Assembly (NCBI GenBank): GCA_047967505.1
Contig: CM106539.1
Direction: 5' to 3' (one strand)
Length of the DNA stretch: 64,000 nt
DNA from: Dipteris shenzhenensis
Lineage: Eukaryota > Polypodiophyta > Polypodiopsida > Gleicheniales
Part shown: one piece after another, positions 51,866 to 63,555 of the stretch
How positions within the stretch are numbered: position 1 is the stretch's first letter
How the letters are laid out: each line of letters starts with the position of its first letter
Program-made: the position numbers and the translations under genes
The notes under the pieces: generated by a model
Told to the model about the DNA's origin: nothing
What the model saw: only the letters and a program-made list of their open reading frames with translations
The model's database searches: none

Positions 51866-54800
51866 CTTCATGCATCCTGTTTGCTTTTTGTAGATGTCCT
51901 TATTTGGAGAAACTCTCATATTCTCCTGCTAAACATTGCCACTTTATCAATGACTTCCACACTTAGGATGTCCCTCCTTTTCTTGCAATCTGGTGAAGCA
52001 CACATACTTCTCGAGAGTGCATTGCTTCCACTTTGCATCCAACTACTGGATCCACGTTAGTCCTTTTGATTGACAACATCTTTGACATTGTGCATCCAAG
52101 CCATTTCTCCTTGGTTTAGAGGATACCAACATAGCTAATGTCACCCTCTTTGCAAGCTAGTTGATTTAAGCTGTGCGTGCCTCTCACTTTCTATAGGCCA
52201 TTTTTGAGGTTAGAGTACATCATGTCTTGAGTGCGCATCTCTCAAGGTGTTGCTAGGGTTGTCACTCTATGAATCTCAAGGTGTAATCTAAATCTTGTGA
52301 AGACTCAAGGATGGTATTCATTTGAATGGTCTGATGTTGCTGGCTCAAATTCTCCCACCAATTGTGAGACCAAAGCTTGTGTTCTTCGCTCTAATGGCAG
52401 TGATCGAATGCATGCACTAGCAATTGGTTTTTGTTTGCTGCTCTACAAGGAGTCTTCTTTCTTCTCATTGTTTCTCCCTTTGCAAATATTGCAAAAGTCT
52501 CTTCTTCCGTTGCCATTCCCATATGATGCCATTTCTTTCCTCGCCCCGCAATCTATTCCTTGTGCATTGACCAATTTTTTCATCTTTCCTTTCTAATAGC
52601 CTCTATCTTCTTCTCTTGCAATCCATGATGAATTGACATCATAGCAATTATCAGTGAATTGCTAAAATAAACCCACCAAAATAGAGACTAGCTAGCTTGT
52701 GAGGTGAGCAAGAAATAGAAGACATCTTACCCAAGTAAAGAAGATAATGCCAAACCAAAAAAATGAGGTCACGTCAAGGTGACTCTGCATAATGCAGGTT
52801 GCAGGGTGGTAGGTGAATTTTGTACTTTAATATTTAAAGATTTGTAGGGTGGGAGGTGTAAAAATTAAAAAGTGTGCAGGGTAGCAAATTTTTAGCCTCC
52901 ATGATTTTTCCCCTCCGATGATACACATTAGCAAATTTGGATATACCGATTAGCTCAAACAAGTGCAATGTGTCGTAAAATGCTTCAAAATACAAATAGG
53001 CTAAAGGGCATGTGCTATTGGGTTTGATGCTATATATTATGAAATGCAATGACCTTTGACCTACTTATGAGCCATATAGCAAGGAATTGCATGGAACAGT
53101 AAAAATACAAAATTATAAATAGTGTTGGATTTATTAAAAGATCTCTATACATGCAAAAATTACAATTTTGAAATTCTTCCATTCTAGGGTGAATCTAGAT
53201 ACCAATATCACCAACTATTAATGTTTTAAGACCACCATGCACTGAGTCCCACTAATTTGGATTCCATCTTTTCAATTGGTTTTGGTTTTCAATAAATCAA
53301 GAAAAAGTTATGGAGCATGCACTCGAATGGGTGTGCGTAATTCTAGTACAACATTGAAGTCTCCTTAAATGATACCTAATGTTCTCAATTAGTTGTGTCC
53401 TTTGGTGGAGGAGAAGCTAACATAGTGTAATTCTGAATTATTACTAATAAGTTGCATATATATGCAGAACAAAATTTTGATGTTTTGGAATAAATTGCTA
53501 TATCTTTGCTCTTCAGGATGCATGCTTCACATGCAACATAGCACTTGTAATGCTTTAATGATCTCATTTTATATATTTATTCCTTATGTTTTTGGTTTTA
53601 GGTTCAATTTTGGAATGCGTACTACAACTTGAAGACCATTTTTGAAGAATTCCGTTGAGCAATGCATAAGTTATGGGTCAAGAAAGATAACAATATACAA
53701 AAAATGCCCTGAACCTCACCAAAATCAGCTACACCCAAGCAAACCTTGACCATTTTAATATATTTATTTTAGTTTTAAAAGGCAATGGATCAACAATTGG
53801 AGTAAAAAAGATAAGAGTGCAAACAAATGAGACATATGTTTGCCAAGAAATTAATTTATTTTCCTTAATATTATAGAAACAACTGTAACTTTTTTCAAAA
53901 CTTTATGTACTATATGTTTAAAAAATAATATATTAATGATCTCTTTACCTTCTTGAATGTATCTTTGTAGGATGATTCTATTCAAAGGGAATAGCAAGTA
54001 AAGATTTTACATAAGCACTCAAAAGACATAGTTAAATTAAGGACAATAACTAGTTTGGATCCTACATTTAAACTTCATACTATATTAATAGTACTTGGTT
54101 ATGCAACAATATGAGTTGATGCTACAATCATTAAAGATGCTTGTACATTTAAAGAAAATGAAAGGAGTAAGACACTGAGTCAAGCCATAAGCTTGAATGT
54201 TGCTAGGAAAACTCTCCATGTAACATCTTCATAAATGGAAAGTGATAAGGAGAGAAGTTTAAGGTGAGGGAGATGATGATCATCTACAGTCCTGATAATA
54301 TAAAATGTATTCTTTATATTTCAATAATGTTTTTTTATCAAATAATTTTTTTTCATTTTTTAAGATTCTTTAAGAACCAAGTGTAATGTGAGTATGCTTA
54401 AATGTTTTGATGAATTCTTCACACTATGTAATGTGAATATTGGTATGCTTAACAATTTTTATAAATCTTTCACACTTAGAAAATGAATTTCATTGATGGA
54501 TACCAATACTTCAATGTAGCATTTTAGCCCATTTAGAAGATTCCCACTTTAATGTCATTTTTTGATATTTTTAGAAGCTAGTAGAAGGTAACTTTAATGA
54601 GACTTTCTATCCATTAATACGAATCATTTAAATTAAAATTTTAATGTCACTTTTTGACATTTACAACATAAATACATAAGAAATAGTACCTTCATATCAA
54701 AAAATTTCCATTAAAAGCTCTTAAATGACACTTTTATGTTGTCAATGACATAAGAAATGTCAATTGTAGTTTCATGTTTTCCATAGTAAGATCCATGGAG

Positions 54801-54874
54801 ACATCCCATATGTGACATGCTCATCACCATTATCTTTTGGCCATATGTGAGCTTGTATTGTCTATTTTAAGATC
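51866..54874. other. Long AT-rich intergenic stretch, no recognised gene
   Basis: The longest frame (52297-52596, plus, 99 codons) has no recognisable motif. 53580-54780 is very AT-rich with short repeats of TTTAATGTCA(T/C)TTTTTGA near 54550 and 54640. Nothing is assigned. Confidence 0.35.
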
Positions 54875-55265
54875 TTTCCTTGAAGATATTGAATATATCT
54901 CACGTTCATATGTCTCCATAATGTTTTCCCCATGTTATTGAATGTATGCATGGCATCAAAATATGTGCAACCTTTAAAGATATCCAATATGGCAAGATAT
55001 AGAAAATGGATATCTTATGTTTCGCACAAGGGTTGGAAAAAGTGGAAAATTATCCAACCCTTTGAAGATATTTCCTTGAAGCCCTTGAATATATCTCATC
55101 ATTCATATGTCTCCATAATGGTTTCCCTATGTTATTGAAAATATGCATGGCATCTAAAAGATGTGCAACCTTTAAAGATATCCAATATGGCAAGCTATAA
55201 AAAATAGGTATCTTAGGTTTCACGCAAGGGTAACTGAAAAAAGTGGCAAAATTCATGATGAAGTC
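54875..55265. repeat. 196-bp tandem duplication
   Basis: Copy 1 starts TTTCCTTGAAGATATTGAAT at 54875 and copy 2 starts TTTCCTTGAAGCCCTTGAAT at 55071. Both contain CATATGTCTCCATAATG and CCTTTAAAGATATCCAATAT. About one base in ten differs by eye. Non-coding. Confidence 0.85.
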
Positions 55266-56479
55266 CCATGAACAATTAAAATCCTTTGTATTACTCATAC
55301 AAAAGGAAAGAGGGGGGGGGTAACCCTTATTTTTACTCATCTGTTGGTATTCCATGTCATGACACAATGTGTCCATTTTGTGTATGTGACCATAAATTAA
55401 CATTATCACCCTAAGGGATTGTGAGGCAGCCTCTATAATTTGCACTAGCCAATTTTTTTTTTCTTGAATGTAGAAAAGAATGAGTCAGAATGATACTAAT
55501 GCATATCACCTAGTTTAGGTGAAGAGCCAAATAAGACCTAAAGCCTTGGAGCAATTCAAAGTCTCTTCACTTAGCTTAGGTGAAGAGGCAAAGAAGACTA
55601 CTCAAACCCTTGGAACAATTCAAGGAGCTAAAGGTTACCCTCGAATTGAGGCGATCAATGCTAAAGTCCACCTATCACATATGAGGCTTTTAAAAAGTTG
55701 ATCAAATGTTGGACAACTAAGTAACCATACCTATGGTGAAAATTGCATTGGTGGATGATGGAATACCAAAAAATTGAATCTCAATAAAAATTCAAACTGT
55801 GATAGTTAAATGTATAGTTTATCATGCATTTGGGGGAATTGATGAACAAGTTAAAACTAAAGCAGAGCCTTTAAGTTCATATAGTAGATGGAATGTTGAG
55901 AGGTGCACGCATAAATATAGATGAAGTGTATTATTTGATAAGTCTGATTGCTCTTACTATGGAAGAGAATGATTGTATCCAAATAAACAGCAACAAGGTG
56001 GCCATACTGACCAATCCTTGAAAAAAATAGAGGAAATTAAATACCAAGGGACCTTAAGATATAGGACAAGTTTCCCCATGTCATCAAAACTAGGCTAATG
56101 GAGGTGAATATCACTATGGAAGAGAAACCAAGTTGAAGGACACACAAAAGTCCAAAAAAAGGATGTTTTGTGCAAATTCAATAGTAGATTGAAGAGTATG
56201 CAAGAGAAACCTTGTGCTACAATGCACCCACTTAAAGAAATCAAGGAAATAATACAAGACCTTTTTCAATGAATTGGATTTGGGGACTAGCAATCCCACA
56301 ATGTTTAAGTTAATTAAAAGTTACCCATCAAGTTTCTATACCACTTTCAAGCACTATGACAACCAAGGAAATAATACCCAACCTAGTTTGTGAATTGTGT
56401 TTGGAGACAAACTAGCAGTCCCACAATGTTTAAGTCAATCAAAAAGTTATCCATCAAATTCCTATACCAAATTCGAGTG
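55266..56479. other. AT-rich sequence, possibly worn gypsy gag-protease
   Basis: It has a G-run at 55311-55321. Plus-strand fragments such as CSYYGREWLYPNKQQQGGH near 55950 may be the remains of a retroelement upstream of the gypsy polymerase, but too many stops are present to assign domains. Confidence 0.3.
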
Positions 56480-58330
56480 CAGCTTTGTGACTATTGAGAT
56501 GTGTTCACTTGGGATTATACCCACCTAATGTGCATCTAGAAATATACTAGCATGTGATACCGGGGGGTTTTCATTTTCTGAGCAAAAACCCCGAGCGACG
56601 AGCGGACAAAAGGTGGGAGGGGTTAAAATATATAGGCTTAAGTTATTTTTGGGAAGCACAAAATTCCAAATTATTTCAAGGAATATGTAAGTAAATATGA
56701 AATATTGATGAACAGAGATAGTTATAAATATACCTTTATATAATATACATATATAATATCCAAATGGTGACTTATTTTATGACTTTCAAATATCCTTTCT
56801 TTTCCTTTCACCATTGGTTGGATCATAAAATTTTGAGCAAATATCCTCTTTACAGGTCCTCAAGATGAGCTAAGAAAAATATATAATGTCTTTTTAATAG
56901 ACCCTCTAAGTGTATTCTGCTAGAGGAATATGGTTTGAAGAGCTTGCCCCAACACTATTCCACCAACGGAATATCCTTGGAGAGCCTACAAAGAATGGGT
57001 CATAACTTTTGCTCCTTAGCTTAGATTGAGGAGCTCTAAAAAGGAAAAATATTCAAAATTTCATTGTCTATGCAATGGTAGGCTTAAAATTATAATTTTA
57101 ATAGGTATAGAAGAGATAAATTGGAAATTTCAAGATGTATATGAGAGTTACAACTTTTTCCTAATTCATATTATGGTAGAAAGGAGTTCAGTAGGAACCA
57201 CATTTCCTTAAAAGTACTTAGGTTTGGAGAATTGGGAATATTTTGAAAATACCTCCCTTGCCTTCCCATATTTGATCATGTAGTAGAGATTAATTTTGAT
57301 CGATAATAATGACTTCAATTATGAGATTTTCAATATTCTTTTCCTACTCATCCAAGGAATATGGTATACATTGTTATGTGAGAGCTTCTCAATACTTCAA
57401 ATATGGGATTGCTAAAGCTAAGGGAAACCCTTTTAAATCAATTGAATTACCATAATCCTCAAAAGAGAGTATGGTAGGGAGGGACTTATAGGAGTTTCTA
57501 AAGTGTTCACTATTTGTTCATATATAGATGATGTTCTCTAAAATGAGGGTTACAATGATAAATAAGTTAGTATATGGTTCCATAAATGAGAAATTAAGAA
57601 AGAATTGTATATTCCTTTGAGAAATATACTAGCATGGTTGGTGCCAAACATTATTGCTTGGACTTTTCTACTCGTAGGTTTTTGCCCGAAAAATGTGCAC
57701 ATCCCGTGATATCGATAGTACCAATATACTAGCATGTCTTCACTTGGGATTATACCCAGCTAGCGTGCATCTAGAAATATCCTAGCACGTGATACCGATA
57801 GTACCAAACACAAAATAATCTAACAAAAACATTACTACATGGTCCAAATCATGCCAAGAATGAAAAGAATAAATTGAAACTATTGCTCTCAATAAGAGGT
57901 ACCTACGCAATTCAAGTGACTAGTTGTTTCCAAACATGGTAGTGCCAAAGGAAAATAGGAAGCTCCAAGTCTACTTAGACTTCCAAAGTTCCCCATAACC
58001 TTCACTATGAATATACCAGATTAGTGAAAGGGATGAGATTTTCTCATTTATGGATTGTTACAATGGCTTTATCCAAGTTTCCATTGTAAATGACAATCAA
58101 CAAAACTTTGCTTTCATTATAAAATGGGGTGCCTATGTGTGCCAAGTTATGTTGTTTGAGCTGAATTATGTGACTCCAACATCTCAAAAGATTATGGTGT
58201 AGATTTGTGATGACTTTTGTGTATATACCACTAAAGTAGCCCATTAGCATGTTGGAAAAAATGTTTCAAAGGTTACAAGAAAATTGCTAAACCTTATTAA
58301 GTGTTCTTTTTAGTAGAGGGTTGGTTTTTT
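56480..58330 (+). pseudogene. Ty3/gypsy polymerase remnant, interrupted by an insertion
   Basis: At 56490-56540 the plus strand encodes DYXDVFTWDYTHL, the linker before gypsy RT (normally YxDVFAWxYxxL). The same linker recurs at 57733-57770. RT follows at about 57925-58330: VVPKENRKLQVYLDFQ, FMDCYNGFIQVSIVNDNQ, NFAFIIKWGAYVCQVM and ICDDFCVYTTKVAH correspond to the conserved blocks of gypsy RT. The second Asp pair appears as CDDFCVY instead of YxDDxxVYS. There are many stops and no LTR is recognisable, so it is old. Confidence 0.72.
56567..57730. mobile_element. Insertion-like segment in the gypsy remnant
   Basis: About 1.16 kb separates two copies of the gypsy linker. Its left end has GAGCAAAAACCCCGAGCGACGAG and its right end, inverted, has GGGCAAAAACCTACGAGTAG, a subterminal inverted repeat. 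Short similar flanks TGATAC and TGATAT could be a target duplication. The interior is AT-rich and non-coding. It may be a non-autonomous DNA transposon, but the 60-bp flanking repeat also allows local duplication. Confidence 0.4.
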
Positions 58331-59157
58331 TAACCTCCTGATGGGCGACTTGGTCGAGGACATGCCCAAGGGCGCAAGTCGCACACCCTCTTTACATGGC
58401 CTTGCCATGGGTAGCAACATGAGGGCAGAGCTTAGTGACCAGCTCGACAGCAAAAAAGAGTCCCACACCTCAAGTGGAGCCTTCTGAGGGGGCCTCGACT
58501 AGGGTAGACTAAAAGAAGCTTGGCAAGGGTGTCACAAGATCAAGCCCGACGGTGTGATGAGGTGAGCACAGGTCCTACTCCACCTCCCACATCTTAAGGG
58601 AAGCATGTAGTGAGAGCCCCCTCAGGACGTCCCCAGACTCCGTAGGAGGAGATATTTGACCTCCCAATAAACCTGCCCAAGATAATGGCCAAGAGTACTC
58701 GTGCGGCTACCCAAAGTCAGGACATAAGAGAGGCCGTTTCCCCTACCCATGCCCCCCCCCCCCACCCCTCCCCAACCCCAACTCCCCCCCCACAACCACA
58801 ACCTCCCTCTATTCCCTTTCCCAAGTCTACCCCCCCCCTCCCTCGGATGCCACCATGGTGCCTTAGGTGATCACCCTCAGCACCCTTCCTCCGCCCACTT
58901 CATCTCCACCCCCCCTTGGCCCCATCCCCCTCCATTGCGATAGTCTTACATGCGCCCTCCTCCCTTCTAACCTCCATAGAGACCCAGCACCCCTCGTTTG
59001 CTACAGCCACCTTACTTGGGCACATCTTTAGCTTCTTCCTCTCAATCCAAGCTTGGCCCTTTTCTGGCATAGGAAACAGCTCCCATGGAATTAACAGAGG
59101 TAGATTTCCTTTTTTTGCAACTTCCAAGCCCAAAGCCTCCTCCAAGATAGCCCCTCC
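58331..59157. other. GC-rich sequence before element G, with poly-C tracts
   Basis: It has C runs at about 58751-58763, 58787-58793 and 58831-58838 and Pro-rich frames that follow from them. A plus-strand frame from 58916 to beyond 59157 (RFPFFATSKPKASSKIAPP) runs into the LTR of element G. It could be the 5' part of the LINE-like sequence seen after 63245, split by G, but this is unproven. Confidence 0.3.
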
Positions 59158-59348
59158 TGAGGGAGTTCTGGAGGCTTGTGTGGGGGTTAAAGATCATTGT
59201 GCCTTTACCCCGGTTATGTACAATACTCAAACACATATATAAATGAATGAAAAAGAAGATTAGGGTGGTTCTGCACCCACCAAAACTTGTGTGGCTCTCT
59301 GTCTCTCTCTCTCCTTCTTCCGTTCTTGCTTCCGTTGAGAGCACTCTC
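59158..59348 (+). repeat. 5' LTR of element G (about 191 bp)
   Basis: Bounded by TGAGGG and CTCTCA, two bases before the primer-binding site. The promoter has TATATAAA at 59236-59243. The boundaries are inferred from the inverted ends since no second LTR is present. Confidence 0.65.
59236..59243 (+). promoter_or_regulatory. TATA box in the LTR of element G
   Basis: ACACATATATAAATG, about 110 bases before the LTR end. Confidence 0.6.
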
Positions 59349-59350
59349 AA

Positions 59351-59362
59351 CTGGTATCAGAG
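59351..59362 (+). promoter_or_regulatory. Primer-binding site of element G (initiator tRNA-Met)
   Basis: TGGTATCAGAGC, in the sequence CTCAACTGGTATCAGAGCCC. Confidence 0.93.
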
Positions 59363-59363
59363 C

Positions 59364-60783
59364 CCGGGTGATCTAGCTGAGCGTGCGTGAATGCTTGAAG
59401 CTCAGCAGCTCTGTGGGAGGAAGGAGAAGCTTTGTGGGAAGCTTTGTGGGTGACTTTACTTGCATCCGAGTGTGCAGAGACCTTGGAGGAACCTTTGGAA
59501 AAGTCACTTTGGCTTTACAAAGTGGTTTTGAGAGCCTGTTAAGTGGTTTGAAAGAAAAAGTCGTTTTTTGAGCTTTTCCCTGTTCCGTTCGATGACAGAG
59601 ACTCCATATTGACTTGTAGAGGCAACTATTGCTTGCTTTTGGTGTCCACTTCACTTCAGGAGCTTGGAAACACCTTCATTCTTGAATCTGGGATCATTTC
59701 ATTGGATTTCTGACTCACTGTGTCAATTCCTGCGTTTTTTGCCCGGGTGTTGGAACTCAAGTTTGGAGCAACCATTTGCAGATCTGTCAGTTCTAGTGGA
59801 CTCAGGAGGTCCTAAAACTTCTATGTTGCTCATCATTCGCACTCCGGTGGAGTTTACGAACAGCTTTGTTTCCAAAAACGTTTTTCAGTCCGTGTGTTGG
59901 ACCCAGTGATTGAGACCACGGTTTCTAAAACCGTCTATCCCATTGCGTTCCGGACGCCCAAAAACCCCTACCTATCAGTTCTTGCGTGATTCGGTAGAGG
60001 ATTTTCAAAGTTATAGATCTCTGTGTATTCGATTTCGTCTCTCTATTATGCATTTTTCATTCTAAGGTTTTGAAACCTTATATTTATGCCACATGGCAGT
60101 GGATAAGTATTGACTCCCATTTCTCACTCATCGGTTGGGATTTTGGAGTTCTGGCAGAAGAGAGATATTTGCAGCTTTTCTTGCTGAGTCCGATTATGCA
60201 ATGGCGCCCATGTTTTGAGGCATCTCAGGTTCTATTTTCAGTAGCGCTCATTACCGTGGGACTATGATTTCTTGAGCATACCTTATGCAGATCACTCTGG
60301 TTGCAGTTTGAGCGTGCTCATTCGTGGTGTGCATTGGGTTGCAGTGGATGATTTATAGGCCATTTGGATGCATTGCAGTCCTTATTGGATGCGCTGATAG
60401 GCCCAAATTGCCTTGTGGGATGCTATTTTTTATGGACGCTTTGCACATGGATGCTATTTTATGCTGAGGGACAGCTTTGACACATTGCTGGTGATGCACT
60501 GATAGTGCTATGCTCTCTTGGATGAGATATTATTGATGCATATGCCAGTGGACGGTGTTTATGCTTGAGTCATTTGGCACTTATTGGCATTTTCTTTTGG
60601 GCCAGATTTGCTCATATGGATGCATAGTATATGCACATGAGTCAGATGCATCTTTTGATGCTTTGAGCTTTGAGTTTTGGTGACATTTCACTCTATTGTG
60701 GCATACACATTTGGGTGCACCTGGTATTTGGTGTGATTCTCTCTTGCAGGCACTAGCATTTAGGATTTTGTTTCATTTGCATC
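59364..60783 (+). other. Long 5' leader of element G
   Basis: 1.4 kb with no conserved frame, T- and G-rich toward gag, with loosely repeated phrases such as GGATGCAT and TTGATGC around 60370-60660. A CTCTCTTGCAG sequence at 60740-60750 just before gag would make a good 3' splice site, so spliced gag mRNA is possible. Confidence 0.5.
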
Positions 60784-61733
60784 ATGGCATCCTCTTCCAT
60801 GTCTGAAAAGGAGTTTTTCAACATTAAAAAGTTTAATGGGACAAACTTTTCTTTGTGGAAAGAACAAATAAGGGATGTGCTTATTCAAAAGAAGCAGTTT
60901 AAACCCTTGGCAGGGATTGAAGCTAAGCCTGCAAATATGTCTGAGGATGATTGGAATGAGTTGGATGCATTAGCAAAGTCTACTATTAGACTTCATCTTG
61001 CAGAGTCAGTTTATTTCACAGTAGTAAATGAGCTGACTACAGAAGATTTGTGGAAGAAACTGTGTGCCACTTATGAGAAGGAAACTGCCTCCAATAAAGT
61101 TTACCTCATGAAGAGGTTGTTTGAGCTGCAGATGAAGGAAGGGGTCTCCATTGCTTCTCATTTGAATGAATTCAATATTATTTTCAGCCAGCTTCAGGCT
61201 CAGAAAATGAATTTTGATGCGGAGACTAAGGCAATATTTCTCTTATGTTCATTGCCATCCTCATGGGATACCTTCCGTATAGCTGTCAGTAACTCTGCAC
61301 CTGGTGGAGTACTGAAATTTGATGATGTTGTAGATAGCTTGTTGGCCGAGGAGATTAGACGGAAGTCTATGGATGGCAACAAGCAGGATGCAGCCTTAAA
61401 TGTGCAAAGGGGCAGATCACAGTTCAGGGGGAAGTCCCAAGAAAGAGGGAAGTCTCGTAGCAAATCCAGGGCACTGAACATTGAGTGTTACCATTGTGGC
61501 AAGAAGGGCCATATGAAAAAGGATTGCTACAAGCTGAAAAGAGAGCAAAAGTATAAGAAAAAGAATGCAAATTGGGGTGCAAATCAAAAGGAAGAGAGTC
61601 CAAGGGAGGACAAAGGAAAAGTGAAGATCGAGGAGATCAATGCAGTCACACATGATAGTGACAATGACGTTCTCTTCATGTCTAGTTTATCTACAGAGTT
61701 GCTTGCCACTTCAGATGATGCATATTCCCAGGA
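60784..61733 (+). CDS. gag: gag of element G
   Basis: Starts MASSSMSEKEFFNIKKFNG, followed by NFSLWKEQIRDVL and a UBN2-type domain (LWKKLCATYEKETASNK, FLLCSLPSSWDTF, DSLLAEEIRR). A basic Arg/Ser/Lys-rich stretch precedes one CX2CX4HX4C knuckle, CYHCGKKGHMKKDC, at residues 235-248. The frame is intact through the knuckle and into the protease, where a one-base loss at about 61745 shifts it. This is the only undamaged gag in the window and could still make capsid protein if transcribed. Confidence 0.9.
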
Positions 61734-62156
61734 TTGGATTTTGGATCTGGTGCTTCATTCCATGTTACTCCCCATAGGGAATGGTTCTCCACTTATGACA
61801 GTGGAAAGACAGGTTGTGTGCATCTTGGAAATGACTATGCATGTGACATAGTGGGAGCAGGTGACATAAAGTTTTCTTTTGCAAATGGGTCTGCATTTGT
61901 TTTGAAACATGTGAGACATGTGCCTAAGCTGACCAAGAGTCTTATTTCAGTGGGTCAGCTAGATGATGCTGGTTTTCACACCACTTTTGGCTTTCAGAGT
62001 TGGAAAATTCAAAAGGGCTCTATGCTTTTGGCCAGGGGTGCCAAGTGTGGGACTTTGTATCCCTTACATGTATCAGGGGTATTTGATCATGTTGTTGCAA
62101 TAACCGAGCAGCCAAGCACTTCTTTGTGGCATTGCAGGTTGGGGCACATGAGCTAG
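61734..62156 (+). pseudogene. Protease and pre-integrase region of element G
   Basis: The active site reads WILD in the gag frame and then SGASFHVTPHREWFSTY in the next frame, showing loss of one T in the Asp-Ser-Gly codons near 61745. The region continues with KHVRHVPKLTKSLISVGQL and the HH half of the HHCC zinc site (LWHCRLGHMS). A TAG at 62154-62156 replaces the likely Gln of the following conserved stretch. Confidence 0.88.
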
Positions 62157-63240
62157 AATGGAATGAAACTCTTATGCCGTTTGGGTTATGTACCGCATTT
62201 GAGTTTCTCTGATTTTGAATTTTGTGAACACTGTCTCTATGGGAAGCAAACTAAATCAGCCCATAAAAGAAGGGGAAAGAAAGAGTTTGAAATGCTTGAT
62301 TTGGTGCATTCAGACGTATGTGTTCCCATGCCTACACGGTCATTAGGCGGGGCTGAATACTATGTGACATTCATTGATGATGCAACTAGGAAAGTGTGGG
62401 CTTATGCTATAGCTCGGAAGAGTGATGTGTTCCAAGTATTTCAGAAATGGCTGGCCTTGGTTGAGAATCAGTCAGGTAGAACGCTTAAATGCCTACGGAC
62501 TGACAATGGTGGAGAGTATCTCTCTCATGACTTTCAACATTTCTGTGATACACGTGGGATTAAGAGGGAGCTCACATCCCCTCGTACTCCAGAACAAAAT
62601 CCAGTTGCAGAAAAGATGAATCGTACCATTCAAGAAAGGTTGCAATGCATGCTTTCCAATGCAAGTCTTTCTGGTGGTTTTTGGGCTGAGGCAATGAAGA
62701 CTGCAGTGCATGTGGTCAATAGATCACCTAGTAAGAGTTTGGATGGTGGTATTCCTGAAGAGGCATGGAGTGGCAAGAAGCCCTCTTACTCTCATTTGTG
62801 TATATTTGGGTGTGAGGCATATGCACATGTGCCAAAAGAGCTTCGAAAGAAGCTAGATCCTAAGTCTAGGAAATGCATCTTTCTGGGTTATGGTGAAAGT
62901 GGAGAGATGGGCTATCGTCTCTGGGATCCAGAAGCAAAGAAGATCATACGCAGCCATGATGTGGTCTTCAATGAGAAGAAGATGCATAAGGCACCCATGA
63001 GGGATGTGGAAATGAGGAGAATCACTTTCCAGGATGTGAATCCACCTGCATATGTTGATAGACAACAAGCTGTCCATGCACCAAATGTGCAAGAAATGGT
63101 ACCACCAAGTACTCCCACAGGTATACAATCAAGGGTAGATGATGGATCATCTATTGGTGGAAATGATGAGCCAAATGTGGCTGATATGCAGGTGGGACAG
63201 CAAGCTGAAATGCCCTTGAGAAGATCATCTAGACTATTGC
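62157..63240 (+). pseudogene. Integrase of element G, truncated polyprotein
   Basis: In the same frame as the protease: the CC half of the zinc site (CEHCLYGKQ), core residues Asp in LVHSDVCVPM, Asp in LRTDNGGEYLS and Glu in NPVAEKMNRTIQER, then EEAWSGKKPSYSHLCIFG, CIFLGYGESGEMGYRLWDP and SHDVVFNEKK. The usual PQQNG of the third motif is PEQNP, otherwise the domain is complete. The frame ends LRRSSR, after which copia similarity stops at about 63240. Confidence 0.9.
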
Positions 63241-63244
63241 TCCC

Positions 63245-63555
63245 TCACTTTCTTTCTTTCACTTTCCTTCCAAAACAATGGCTGCCTACTACGTGACTTC
63301 ATTTATTTGATGGTGTTGATCATTCCTTGATAGTGCTTCGCCTAGAGCCAACCCCATCATGGGATCCCGCAGAAGGCGATGCAGATCTCAAATGCCCTTT
63401 TGCATGAGGAGATGCAACAAGCCATTTAGTAGCAATCAACTTTTCTCCCTTGAGACAGATGGGCCAACTGGACAGTGGCTGCAGACAAATACGAGAGCTT
63501 TCTCCTTGACCTCCAAGCTAAAGAGATGTATAGTTTCCTTACCACTCTTGTAGGG
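63245..63555. other. Sequence at the element G breakpoint, no gene seen
   Basis: T- and C-rich start, then short frames with no recognisable motif. It separates the copia breakpoint from the LINE-like fragment. Confidence 0.3.

Larger units (their letters stand above)
59158..63240 (+). mobile_element. Element G: copia retrotransposon with near-intact gag-protease-integrase, truncated before RT
   Basis: Plus strand: LTR 59158-59348, primer-binding site, 1.4-kb leader, gag, protease, integrase, then the RRSSR linker that precedes RT in this group; at about 63240 unrelated sequence begins, so RT, RNase H and the 3' LTR are missing. Only one frameshift and one stop interrupt 2.4 kb of coding sequence, so the loss of function is recent. 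It resembles the Tork/TNT1-like group in gag and protease motifs. Confidence 0.88.
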
